Part shown: in pieces, positions 35,691-44,899 of the stretch | How the letters are laid out: every line of letters starts with the position of its first letter | How positions within the stretch are numbered: the first letter of the stretch is position 1 | Source of the DNA: Planctomycetota bacterium | GTDB taxonomy: Bacteria > Planctomycetota > UBA1135 > UBA2386 | Direction of reading: 5' to 3' | Assembly: GCA_016713175.1 (NCBI GenBank) | Contig: JADJPQ010000003.1 | Span: 310,001-374,000, forward strand | DNA: 64,000 nt | The notes under the pieces: generated by a model | Told to the model about the DNA's origin: nothing | What the model saw: only the letters and a program-made list of their open reading frames with translations | The model's database searches: none | Position numbers and translations under genes: made by a program

Positions 35691-37859
35691 TTACTGTCCG
35701 ATGCGCAGCATGAGTGCCGGGGTGAGAGCGAAACCGGTGGCGGGATCCAGAGCCACCGCTTGCACGTGCACTTCGGTTCCGACGAACGCGCTGGCGGCCG
35801 GAATCAGCATCGTGAACGCGGCGGTGCCCGCCGCCGCGACGCTCGTGAACAGCAGCACCTCGGGAGCGACGAACACGCGGCAATTCGCGGGCAACTCGAC
35901 GAGCTGGGTCGTGAGACCGAGCGCGAACAGGCCAGCCTGATTCGGTGCCAGGCCCGTCGCGCGCACTCCGAACGTCGCATTGCCGAGCGCGGGACGGCCG
36001 TTCGTCGTCAGCGTCGGTGCGCTCGAGCCGCCGCACCCGCCGCCGACCGGCGTGACGCGCGGGGGCGGAACCCCGTACATCCACACACCCGACGTGGGCC
36101 ACGCGTACGGGTCATGACCACCGAGCACGATCATCTCGTCGGCGACGAAGTCACCGGAGGCGACCGGTACCGTGAGCGGCGGGAGCCCGTCGGAAGGCAG
36201 GTAGGTCCACTGCGAGCCCTGCAGCAACCAGACGTCGTCCAGGGCCGCGGCCCCGACGTCGCCACCGATCACGCAAACGCCGTTGCTGCGCGTGACCATG
36301 GCATGCCGCGCGCGCGCGATCGGTCCGCCGAGCACGGGGACGGCGCGTTGTGTCCACGTGACCCCGTTCCAGTCCCACACGTCGTCGAACATCGTGTACG
36401 CATCGTCATGGCCGCCGAACATCACGAGCCCGCCGCTGGTGAAATCGAAGGCCATCGCCGCGTTGGCGCGTGCCGGCGGCGCCGAGGCCGGTTGTCGCTG
36501 CGTCCAGCCGGTCCCGTTCCACGCCCACGTGTCGTTCACGTATTGCGCCGTCTGCAGCCAATCGAGCACACCACCGAAGTAGATCGTCTCTGCACGCCCG
36601 ACGTCGTACGCGAGCGAGCCGAAGTTCGCATAGGGAGGCGAGACACCGGCATGCAGTTGCCACTGCCGCGTGGTCTCACTCCACAGCCAGGTCTGCGTGC
36701 CAGCGCCCGTGGCGCCGAACAGCACGGCCTGGCGGCGCTGCAGGTCGTACACCATGCCGAGGTGCGCCATCACCGGCGGCTGCAGCACCGAGGTGATCCG
36801 TTCGAACTGCTGCGTGGCGCGGTCCCACAGGAACGTCGCGAGCAGGTCCGTGACGAGGACATGGCCGGCCATGTCGTGCGCCGCGCCGCGAACGCCGTAG
36901 GGCGCCCCCGGCGGCATCTCGGTCCATGAGCTGGTCGCGGCATCGTACGTCCACGTGTCGGCGATCGGCCCACCGTTGGTCAGCACGAAGCGCCGCGCGC
37001 GTTCGTCGTACGCGAAGCCGATGCCCGTGCGATTCCCGAGCGGCACGACGGGCGTCGTACGCGACCACTGCGCGCCGTCCCACTCGAAGAAGTCGGTGTT
37101 CGGCACGCTCGGGATCGGCCCGGTCCTGCCGCCGTACAAGACGGTTCGGCCCCGATGCGGGTCGTACGCGGCCCTCGCGCCGGTGAGCGGCTGCGGTCGG
37201 ATCGCAGGAACCGGATGCGTCCACTGCGTGCCGTCGTACTCGAAGACCTCGAGGGTCGGTGCGACGGCGTCGTTCGCGCACACGACGACCTTGCCGCGCG
37301 CCTCGTCGTAGGCCATCGGCGCGGTCGTCGGCGGCCGAGGACCTGGCGGCGTGACGTGCGCCCACGCGGCGCCATCCCATTCCCAGAGGTCGTTCCGATA
37401 GCCGGAGACGTCGGCGCCCCCGAAGAGCACCGTGCGCGCGCGGGCCGTGTCGTAGCACATGCTCGCGAGGTAGCGCGGGGACGGCGCGAGAACGGGATGA
37501 CGCTGCGTCCACGTGAGCCCGTTCCATTCCCAGGTCTGGTCGCGGCGCACGTTCCCCGCGATGCCGCCGAACAGCACGATCAAGCGGCGCGCCGAGTCGT
37601 AGGAAAGAGCCGGCGCGAAGCACGCCGGCACGACCGTCGGCGGATGCCGCTGCGCCCAGGCCGTGCCGTCCCACTCCCAGGTTTCGAAGTGCGGCAGATT
37701 GTACCGGCTACTCAACGCGACGATGCGTCGATCCGCGCGGTGCGCGCAGAGGTGCACTTCGAGATCCGGCCGCGGCGCCGTGTGCGCGGTCGTCCACACA
37801 CTCTGTGCGGGAGTCAGCGCGACGAAGAACGACCAGGCGGCGAGAGCACGATGCGCCAT
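35691..37859 (-). CDS. Secreted kelch-repeat protein with shared C-terminal domain
   Basis: 722 aa from ATG 37859; signal peptide ALAAWSFFVALTPAQS. About ten kelch-type blades follow, each with 'WEWDGxxWxxR' and 'YDxxRxxxVLFGG' strands, for example TWEWNGLTWTQRHP, LFGGADVSGYRNDLWEWDG and VMFGGHDDAYTMFDDVWDW, consistent with one seven-bladed propeller plus extra blades. The final ~125 residues (VTPVGGGCGGSSAPTLTTNG, RVFVAPEVLL, HVQAVALDPATGFAL) are the clearest example of the C-terminal domain seen on several secreted proteins in this window. Kelch propellers bind ligands or sugars; no copper-oxidase motif is visible. Confidence 0.88.
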   Translation of the reverse strand: MAHRALAAWSFFVALTPAQSVWTTAHTAPRPDLEVHLCAHRADRRIVALSSRYNLPHFETWEWDGTAWAQRHPPTVVPACFAPALSYDSARRLIVLFGGIAGNVRRDQTWEWNGLTWTQRHPVLAPSPRYLASMCYDTARARTVLFGGADVSGYRNDLWEWDGAAWAHVTPPGPRPPTTAPMAYDEARGKVVVCANDAVAPTLEVFEYDGTQWTHPVPAIRPQPLTGARAAYDPHRGRTVLYGGRTGPIPSVPNTDFFEWDGAQWSRTTPVVPLGNRTGIGFAYDERARRFVLTNGGPIADTWTYDAATSSWTEMPPGAPYGVRGAAHDMAGHVLVTDLLATFLWDRATQQFERITSVLQPPVMAHLGMVYDLQRRQAVLFGATGAGTQTWLWSETTRQWQLHAGVSPPYANFGSLAYDVGRAETIYFGGVLDWLQTAQYVNDTWAWNGTGWTQRQPASAPPARANAAMAFDFTSGGLVMFGGHDDAYTMFDDVWDWNGVTWTQRAVPVLGGPIARARHAMVTRSNGVCVIGGDVGAAALDDVWLLQGSQWTYLPSDGLPPLTVPVASGDFVADEMIVLGGHDPYAWPTSGVWMYGVPPPRVTPVGGGCGGSSAPTLTTNGRPALGNATFGVRATGLAPNQAGLFALGLTTQLVELPANCRVFVAPEVLLFTSVAAAGTAAFTMLIPAASAFVGTEVHVQAVALDPATGFALTPALMLRIGQ

Positions 37860-37949
37860 AGCCCGAACGATGCGCGTAGGAAATTCAACCAGCGTCCCGG
37901 ACCGTCCGGAACCCACCGCGGCACGATCCCCTGCCCCGCTCCCCGCGTC

Positions 37950-38203
37950 AACGCCCTGCCCTGACCTCGACTGCGCGCGGTGTTCCGCCCGGAATCCCCC
38001 ATCTGGTGCACGCCGCTCCCCCGCGGCACCTCCTTCGCGCCACGTCGCCGCCACCGGTCGACCCACCTACCACGGCAACTCCGGCTGCCGCGGCGGCGCC
38101 CGCGCCGGTGCCAGCACCGGCACCTCCCGGCGACAGCCCCATCGCCAGAAGCACCCGCCGGATCGAGTCCGGAGCGTGGATCGCCGCCAGCAGGCGGCGC
38201 GTT
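37950..38203 (-). mobile_element. IS91-type transposase relict (fragment 2)
   Basis: The minus strand reads RTRRLLAAIHAPDSIRRVLL and then AMGLSP, homologous to the C-terminus of IS91-family transposases (compare RRLLAAIHDPTAIREILIGM in fragment 3). The tail is a Gly/Ala-rich low-complexity run ending at 37948. Nothing upstream of the fragment in the protein survives: at 38204 the sequence switches to the 86-bp block that ends fragment 3. Confidence 0.65.
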
Positions 38204-38289
38204 CGCGGATAAGAAGTTCAATGGGGCTCCTCGCCTTCGAAGAGGCACCGCGGAGACTGAGCCCGACCAAACAGCCAACCCCGGTCCGA
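38204..38289. repeat. 86-bp block, copy A of IS91-like element end
   Basis: Nearly identical to 44969-45054 (one difference seen). It lies beyond the transposase C-terminus of fragment 3 and holds a CTTCGAAG palindrome within a cctc...gagg arm, and a GTTC/GAAC tetranucleotide of the kind IS91-family elements abut. It is probably the 3' terminal region of the element. Confidence 0.6.
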
Positions 38290-38405
38290 CGCCCGCCCCA
38301 CCGAGACCATGGCATTTTCTTCCTGATCGCCTGGCACAGCACAGACCGTCCCCTTCGACCGACCCCGCGGTTGTCGCCCTCTCGGCCTCCGGTCGTCCGG
38401 GCGGC

Positions 38406-39005
38406 TCACCCCGACCAGAGCCTGCCACCTTCCACTCCGTCGCTCCGCGGCGGTGAACGAGCCGGCGGTTCCGGCGACAGCCCCATGCCGATCAGGATCT
38501 CTCGGATCGCCGTCGGATCGTGGATCGCCGCGAGCAGGCGACGGTCCGCGCCGCAGTGCGGGCACACCATCACTTCAGCCCAGAACACCCGGCGCAAGGG
38601 CTCAGCCCACCTGTAGTACCGCCCACCGCGACGACGCTTGCCCTGCGCATGCGGCACCACCCGCAACGGCGTCGGTTCCAGATCAGGCCACGACTCCTGA
38701 CCGCCGCCCGCATCCCCGCTGGTGCCGCCGCCGCCACTTTCACCTCGACACCCGCGCCGCCCGAACGCCGCCGACTTCGGCGATCCCGGCACCACCAGAT
38801 CACGCTGACTCGCCGCCGGCGCGAACACGCCGTGATACGTCACCAGATGCCGTCGCGGTCGCGGCACCGGCGCACACAGGCGCTCCAGCAACACCTGCGG
38901 TGTCAGCGCCACGTGCGTGCTGCCACGCGACCATCCGGCAGCTTCAAGAACTGGCTGTTCGCCGGCAGCATGCGCGGCGGCCCGCGCCGCCGCCACGGTG
39001 TTCAC
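38406..39005 (-). mobile_element. IS91-type transposase relict (fragment 3)
   Basis: Frame with the C-terminal part of an IS91/IS801-like Y2 transposase: GSTHVALTPQVLLERLC, PRPRRHLVTYHGVFAP, YYRWAEPLRRVFWAEVMVCP with a CPHCGADRR zinc-like pair, and LLAAIHDPTAIREILIGMGL. The stop is at 38406. The catalytic N-terminal and Tyr region is missing; upstream codons (about 38935-39005) are antisense of an IS66 tail. Bases 38492-38844 are nearly the same as 45055-45410. Confidence 0.8.
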
Positions 39006-39171
39006 CCTCGCCGAGTGCTGCCGCCTGGCAGGTGTCGATCCAGTCGACTACTTCGCCGACGTGCTCGTCAGGGTCAGCTCGCATCCGGCCAGCAAGGTCG
39101 CTGACCTGCTGCCCGCGAACTGGCCCGGGTTGTTCGGGCCGAAGCCCGCTGCCGAGTCACGGCCCACGTAG
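38932..39171 (+). mobile_element. IS66-family transposase C-terminal relict, frameshifted
   Basis: The plus strand reads SGSFKNWLFAGSMRGG in one frame and continues RAAATVFTLAECCRLAGVDP, DYFADVLVRVSSHP and LLPANWPGLFG in another, ending at TAG 39171. This is the standard C-terminus of IS66 TnpC proteins, with the 'K-N-W-L-F-A-G-S' and 'L-x-P-x-x-W' motifs, and needs one frame change near 38980. It abuts and faces the IS91 relict, so one insertion truncated the other. Confidence 0.78.
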
Positions 39172-39624
39172 ACCACTTGCGAGGCCTCCGGTCATGCTAC
39201 GCTGGGGCGCGGCGGTTCGGTCGGACGCTTACGCGAATGCTCGCTGGCGGCCGCAACGGCCACATCGTCCCCGAAGGGCAGGGCCTGCTGTTTCGCTGTT
39301 TCCCGAAGCGGCGGCGACCTCGACTGGTGCAGCGATCGAGGCGACGGCCGTCGTGACTACGACCGCGACTGCGGGAGGCCGACGACGCCACGCCAGCGAA
39401 GCCTCGCAAGCTGCGAACTGGCAAACCGTGCAAGATCGATCGATCGACAGACGGACCGCTGGATGGTCGGCGATCGCCAGCTCCGTGCCGGCGGCTGGTT
39501 CGCTGGTTCGAGATCCAACTCGCCGACGACTCTTGGCTCAGGGGCCTTTCCGTACCGTGAACATCGAAGATCCGTGATCAACGGACAGCACGCGTGACAA
39601 CGACGAGCGCAAACTGCCGCCAAC
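39172..39624. other. No recognisable gene
   Basis: About 450 bases between the IS66 relict and the next gene. Short frames on both strands are Arg/Ser-rich with no family resemblance. A GATCGATCGATCGA run lies near 39435. Probably more decayed mobile DNA. Confidence 0.5.
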
Positions 39625-41901
39625 CTACTGCACAATCAATGTCTCCGGGTTCGCTACGCCGTCCTTGACCCATGTCACACCGACGAACTCCCTTCGTCCA
39701 TTTCTGCCCCGCGCGAATACACTTACCTCACCAGACACCCCACCAAGCCTGATCTCTCCATTCTCATCGCAGCTGAACACTGAGCGTCCAACACTGGCGC
39801 TTGTCGTAGCCACTTCTCCACCTGCAAAAGGTGCTCCGTTCCCATACCGCAATCTGAGGACGATTCCTTCCCATTCTCGAACAATCAGCCTAGTCCCAAC
39901 CTCGTCCGTCACAGCTTCACACACGGCAGTGACTCCGTCCAGCCTCTTCATGGCGATACGATACCGTCCTCGTACGACACGCGAACGCACCGGTTCCTGC
40001 CCCCAGGAATAGCGCGCATGCCTCACATCTCCCGTCCCCTCCATCAACCACGCCAGCACCTCCACGACTTGCCCGACTCCCACAGGCGCCCGCCACTCCA
40101 CTTCCGTCAACTGCAAACTCGGTGTCAAGTCTCCATGTTTGATGGCCGATTCCCCATCAACGCTACAACTCTCTCCCGAGAAGCGCCACCACACGCGCGC
40201 CTCGCCGGCGCCTACGGAACCGACAAGCCCCAAGAACCGCCCCTCGGAGTCCACCGGAATAGTGTGCCCATTGATCGCTATCCTGCCTGCTCCAACACCC
40301 TGCAGACTTCCCGACACCGGCACTCCCGTGACGCCGCCCGCGCACAACCTCACGTGCGTCGTCTGTCCACCTATCACCAGGCACACCTGCGCAATCGCCG
40401 ATACTTCAACACAACGCAACTCCCACTTCCCCTCCGTCATGCCTGGCGCCCGAAACTCCCCATTGCTGTCCGCACGAAAACTCCGACGCTCCCCGTCCCG
40501 GCTCGCCCTTATGATACGTTCCGCGTCAGCAACTCCAACCACCGTCCCTGTAGCAGATGGGGCCGTCCATTGTACATGCTTAGTCTCTGGGATGCTCACG
40601 TTACGCCACGCGGCACTGCCACCCCCTTGCAACCCGACCCAGTACCGTCCACGCCGCAGTCCCGTTAGCACTACTCTGTCTTGGCCCCGCACTCTCTGAT
40701 TTCCGACCTTGCTCGCGATCTCTCCCAACCTATCCAACTCTTCGATCAATACGCCCTCGTCCACGCTCAAAGGGTCCGTTCCCTCCCTAGTACTGTCCAG
40801 AGCCAATACTGAAAGCTCCCCTCCCCCTACTCGCTCCACAGCTAGTTCAAATGTCTCCGTAAGCCACAGGTCCATCTGAATGTCCCTGCCATCCAACTCG
40901 ACAGTGGGCCGCGATGCGGCAATGCACCCTGGTTGATACTCATTCTCCACCCATAGCTCGGCCAATCCCGGTCCAGACGCTACGACCACATAGCGCCCGG
41001 GGGCGACACCCTCGACCACCCACTTCCCATCCTCTCCGCGAACGGCAGCGCGTTTCCATGGCCTCACAGCCATCTCTCGATCCGGCCGTCCTTCGGCAAG
41101 CCGTAGTCCTACGTACCCTACCGTCGCCCCTGCTGGCTTCAGCGTAATCGTGAGGCGACATGGCGGGCCGACAACAATCCGAAGGCGTGACTCCACTGCC
41201 TCACGCTCATGCGGCAGCCTGCGTCTTCCTTGGCCTCCCCCAGCGTCCTTCGCAATGAGGGAGCCACTGCCCAACCACCTATCCGAAATTGCCACAGTAG
41301 CCAGTCCATTCATATCTGTAGTAGCCGGTCTTCCAATAGTCCCGCCATCCTCATCAAGCACCTCAACCGTAGCACCAGGGATTACGACTCCATTCGGCGC
41401 GACTGTTTCGACCAACAACTCGCGCATACTCCTCTTTTCTAAGTGCACGTCGACTTGATACCACTCACCTGCGGAACACACAACCCACTTAGGGGCCGCT
41501 CGCCATTCATCACTGTTACAGCTCACGCGGTAAACCCCTGGGGGCACAGCAATTCTCACACTGCTTGCCCCGACGCTGCGAGTCAAGCTGGCATCGGCTC
41601 CTGCGACGCTCACTTCCACTCCATACGAAGGGATTTCACCGTCAGCCCGCAACCGTATCTCTAGTTCAGCGTTGTCCTGACGCAATCGGACGCGGGCATT
41701 ATCCGCACCGACTTCGAGATCAGCCGCGCTAGACATCGCGATGGCGGGAGGCACGACGTCCTTTGCCCCCAAGGCCGGTGTCCTTGCAATTCCTTCCCTC
41801 GGATCCACTCCCACTTTGCTCAAGAGCAGCGCTAGAACGACACCTATCAGGCACAGTACTGCAGCCAGTTGGCGCCCAGGGCTCGAGTGCTTCTTTTCCA
41901 T
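39625..41901 (-). CDS. Membrane-anchored carboxypeptidase-regulatory-like protein of foreign composition
   Basis: 758 aa. An N-terminal membrane segment (LAAVLCLIGVVLALLLSKVG) anchors an extracytoplasmic beta-rich protein with repeat openings such as VETVAPNGVVIPGATVEVLD and LTITLKPAGATVGYVGLRL. It belongs to the same broad class as the proteins at 8132, 26761 and 46867. The DNA is clearly poorer in G+C than its surroundings (34 G/C in the 60 bases from 40681) and uses codons such as AGG, AGA, CTA and GTA that are rare elsewhere in the window, indicating recent acquisition or relaxed selection. The frame is intact. Function unknown. Confidence 0.82.
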   Translation of the reverse strand: MEKKHSSPGRQLAAVLCLIGVVLALLLSKVGVDPREGIARTPALGAKDVVPPAIAMSSAADLEVGADNARVRLRQDNAELEIRLRADGEIPSYGVEVSVAGADASLTRSVGASSVRIAVPPGVYRVSCNSDEWRAAPKWVVCSAGEWYQVDVHLEKRSMRELLVETVAPNGVVIPGATVEVLDEDGGTIGRPATTDMNGLATVAISDRWLGSGSLIAKDAGGGQGRRRLPHEREAVESRLRIVVGPPCRLTITLKPAGATVGYVGLRLAEGRPDREMAVRPWKRAAVRGEDGKWVVEGVAPGRYVVVASGPGLAELWVENEYQPGCIAASRPTVELDGRDIQMDLWLTETFELAVERVGGGELSVLALDSTREGTDPLSVDEGVLIEELDRLGEIASKVGNQRVRGQDRVVLTGLRRGRYWVGLQGGGSAAWRNVSIPETKHVQWTAPSATGTVVGVADAERIIRASRDGERRSFRADSNGEFRAPGMTEGKWELRCVEVSAIAQVCLVIGGQTTHVRLCAGGVTGVPVSGSLQGVGAGRIAINGHTIPVDSEGRFLGLVGSVGAGEARVWWRFSGESCSVDGESAIKHGDLTPSLQLTEVEWRAPVGVGQVVEVLAWLMEGTGDVRHARYSWGQEPVRSRVVRGRYRIAMKRLDGVTAVCEAVTDEVGTRLIVREWEGIVLRLRYGNGAPFAGGEVATTSASVGRSVFSCDENGEIRLGGVSGEVSVFARGRNGRREFVGVTWVKDGVANPETLIVQ

Positions 41902-41907
41902 GTCGCA

Positions 41908-43037
41908 TCATCTCCAGGGTTGCCACGCAAGGTTCACGGTATCTTGCCAGATCCAAGCCATGGTGCACCGGATGGCGCATTCGACTCGGCGCCAACTCGA
42001 CAGATTAGTCGGGGTGACTCGGTCCAACGGGTGTGGCTCCAACTCTGAGCATCCGGACAGAGATGGCCGCCACGCGTAGTAGCGGACAACGCCGACTACG
42101 CAACCTGTTACAATTTCAAGACTTGTACAAGGTCGCGCCCCTCCATATCTGGACCGGGTGTGAAACAAACCAACCCAGGGAGGAGCCCAGCCGAAGCGCC
42201 CATTCTTGGCGCCGTTCCTGCGGAACTCAAGGCCATGGCTGAGGCTTTCGAGTCGCTGATACCGCGTGAGCGCCTTGCCGTAGTAGAGGAGCGCGCGCTG
42301 GCGTTCCGGACCGAGCTGCTGGTCGAGCGCCTTGCCGAGCACCACCACCGCCTCCGCGTGCCGCCGTTCCTTGAACAGCAGGTAGCCTTCGGTGACCTGC
42401 GCCTCGGGCGTCTTCGGCGCGTCCTGCAGCCAGCGCCGCGCAGACAGCACGTTGCCGTCCAGCGCGTGCAGCCGCGCGAGCTTGTGCCGCGCATCGTGGA
42501 TCCCAGCCATCGCGGCGCTGACGAACAGGTCCTCGGTGCCGACCCGACAGCCGCGTTCGAGCCGCAGGCACGCGAACTCGTACTTGGCGCGCGCGTCGTC
42601 GGGTGCGTCGGCGACCTTGGCCGCCGCCGCGCGCAGCGGTCGTCTGCTCGCGCACAGGCGCAGATAGGCGGCCAGTTCGTCCGCGTCCTGGGGTCCCGGC
42701 CGCGCCGCCCAGACGTCCGAGGCCGGATCGAGAACCGCGATCCCCATCCCTCGCCGCCGCCTACCCATCCGCATACAGGTTCTTGCGCTCGAACGCGTCG
42801 ATGCGGACCGACAGGAAGTCGCCGGTGGCGAGCGCCTGCAGCACATCCGGGTGCGGCAGGGCAGCCTGTTCCATCTTTGTCGCTGAGATCGCGACCGGGC
42901 AGCGCGAAGTAGACGACGAGATCCTGCTGCTCTGCGCGCGCGAGCGACAGCATCGCTTGCAGGTCCGTACGCCAGGGCACCGGCGGCGCTGCGCAGGCGC
43001 CAAGCAACAACAACCCGATGGCCGACGACACGCGCAT
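41908..43037 (-). pseudogene. Thioredoxin-like/TPR lipoprotein gene broken into three frames
   Basis: The gene starts at ATG 43037 with signal and lipobox (VSSAIGLLLLGACAAPP) and reads LARAEQQDLVVYFALPGRDL in one frame. From about 42875 sense passes to a second frame (KMEQAALPHPDVLQALATGD, then VRIDAFERKNLYAD) and near 42770 to a third (GIAVLDPASDVWAARPGP, KLARLHALDGNVLSARRWL, EGYLLFKERRHAEAVVVLGK). Joined, this is a thioredoxin-fold 'thiol-disulfide-like' lipoprotein with C-terminal Sel1/TPR-type repeats. The last ~90 codons to the stop at 41908 look random and AT-richer, so the true 3' end is probably also lost. Dead gene. Confidence 0.75.
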
Positions 43038-43088
43038 GCGCCCATCGGAACGCATCGCGTCACCGCGCGCAGCCACGGTCCGCGGCGG

Positions 43089-44846
43089 TCAGCGGTTGAA
43101 CGGCACTTCGTTGATCCATCGGAAGCCGCGGCGCACCAGCAGTGGGGCCTGGTCGTCGACCGTTGCCGCCGCCGGCACGTCGCTCGCAGACAACGCGATG
43201 CGCTGCTGGACCGCCGCCGCTTCCTGCCACAGCGGCAGCCCGAACCCGAACACCAGGATCCCAGCCTTGGGCACCCACGCGAGCCAATGCAACCAGGGAT
43301 TGCGCCAGGGACCGCGAAAATCCGCGCCGTCGACCGGTGCTCGACCCAGCAGCACCTGCAGCAGCCGCCGATCGCTCCACGCAATCAGCACCGCCATCAC
43401 CAGCAGGTGGCTCGAGTAGAGCTTGACCGGCACGTCGTAGCAGAAGTTGATCATCACGACGTTGGTCATCACCCCCATCGACACGATCGCGCCGAGCGTC
43501 GCCGTGCGCCGCCAGACCAGCAGACAGCCGCCGAGAACCTCGCCAAGACCGGCAAACACCGTGTACGGCCGCGATGCGCCCATGAACGCCCAGACGACGT
43601 TCATCGGCGACGAGTCGCCCCACGTCTTGGCCAACTGGCCGGGTCCGTTCACCGGAAACTGGTTGTGTTCCATCGTCACCTTGGCGAGGCCATACCCGAG
43701 CATCGCGAACGCGAGCACATAGCGCAGGTAGCTGCGCAGCAGATCGCGCAGCACGGCGTGGTCGGTCCGGCGGCGGGCGATCAGCAGCCAGACGAGCGTC
43801 GCCGCCGCGGCAATGCCGAACCGCGCGAGATGCGTCAGGTAGGCCTGCGTGGTGTCGCCGCTGCCGTTGGGCGGCACGAGTTCGCGTTCGATGTGCAAGA
43901 AGCCCGCGAGCACTTCGGCGACCTGCCGTTCCGCGACCTCCCAACAGCTCGCGAGCCATGGACCGACGACCGGGACCAACCCATCGAACGGGCCGGGCAG
44001 ACAGTACAGCAGCCAGTACAGGATCGAGAACCGCATCGCCGCGCGGCGCAGCAGGCCACCACCCACTTCGGGCCCGGTCGGTTCACGCGGGGGCGACGGC
44101 CAGAAGCCGATCAGGAAGCACACCAGCGCCAGACCCGGCAGCGCGAGCCACGGCGTCCAGAACGGCTGCTGCGGTGCGCGTTCGGCCTCGGCGAACGCCT
44201 TGGCGATGGTCGGCGGCATGGTGCGGCCGCCGCCCGCCGGCACCCCGCCGCCGGTCGTCGGCGTCGCGGGATCCACCACGGTGAGCGACACATCGTCGAG
44301 CCAGGCCTTGCCCCGCCCGAGCACGAACATGCCGGCGTTGATCCGTTCGGCGTCGGCGGCGACCGCGAGCACGATCTCGAAGTACCCCCAGGCCTCGCTG
44401 CGGATCGGGCGATCGCCCATGTTGTCGAACGCGCTGACGCTGTTGTCCTTGCCGTCGACGCGCAGCCACAGCTGCGCCGCCGCGCCGGACGCCAGTTCTG
44501 CGGTGCGCACCGCCGCCCGCAGACGCGCCTTCTGGCCGCGAAATGCCGTGGCCTCGAACGATTGCATCAGGTTGGTGAACAGCTGGCCGGTCGCGGCCTT
44601 GGGCGCGGTGACGTCGACGGCCGCCGACTGCGCTCCCTCCGCCTTCTGCTCGCGATCGATGACGAGCGTGCCGCCGCAGTTGGAGTTGAAGAACCACTCG
44701 GCCAGGGAACCGTCGGCGTTGGTGGCCTCCATCGCGCCGTTGGCGAGTCGTGGCGGTGCGGGGTCCTGTGCCGCAAGGCGATCCATCCACAGAATCCCAG
44801 ACAGGCATGCGAACGCGAACCACGGGCCGCGAGAGTGCATGTTCAT
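43089..44846 (-). CDS. DoxX-like integral membrane protein with N-terminal extracytoplasmic domain
   Basis: 585 aa from ATG 44846 (a second Met follows at 44840). After a signal sequence ending near RLAAQDPAP comes a ~150-residue beta-sandwich with carbohydrate-binding-module character (NGAMEATNADGSLAEWFFNS to GKAWLDDVSLTVVDP). The remainder is polytopic with about seven helices, including VLAFAMLGYGLAKVTMEHNQ, FAGLGEVLGGCLLVWRR and MGVMTNVVMINFCYDVPVKL, resembling DoxX/terminal-quinol-oxidase-like membrane proteins. Role unknown. It lies inside the IS-rich segment but is intact. Confidence 0.82.
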   Translation of the reverse strand: MNMHSRGPWFAFACLSGILWMDRLAAQDPAPPRLANGAMEATNADGSLAEWFFNSNCGGTLVIDREQKAEGAQSAAVDVTAPKAATGQLFTNLMQSFEATAFRGQKARLRAAVRTAELASGAAAQLWLRVDGKDNSVSAFDNMGDRPIRSEAWGYFEIVLAVAADAERINAGMFVLGRGKAWLDDVSLTVVDPATPTTGGGVPAGGGRTMPPTIAKAFAEAERAPQQPFWTPWLALPGLALVCFLIGFWPSPPREPTGPEVGGGLLRRAAMRFSILYWLLYCLPGPFDGLVPVVGPWLASCWEVAERQVAEVLAGFLHIERELVPPNGSGDTTQAYLTHLARFGIAAAATLVWLLIARRRTDHAVLRDLLRSYLRYVLAFAMLGYGLAKVTMEHNQFPVNGPGQLAKTWGDSSPMNVVWAFMGASRPYTVFAGLGEVLGGCLLVWRRTATLGAIVSMGVMTNVVMINFCYDVPVKLYSSHLLVMAVLIAWSDRRLLQVLLGRAPVDGADFRGPWRNPWLHWLAWVPKAGILVFGFGLPLWQEAAAVQQRIALSASDVPAAATVDDQAPLLVRRGFRWINEVPFNR

Positions 44847-44899
44847 GCGAGCAGGAGATCGTCGGCATCGCGGCTCGAACGGCAACCCCGGAGCGGCCG

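Noticed and set aside
39172..39624. Possible IS4/Tn5-like transposase N-terminus on the minus strand
   Set aside because: Motif match fails in every frame.
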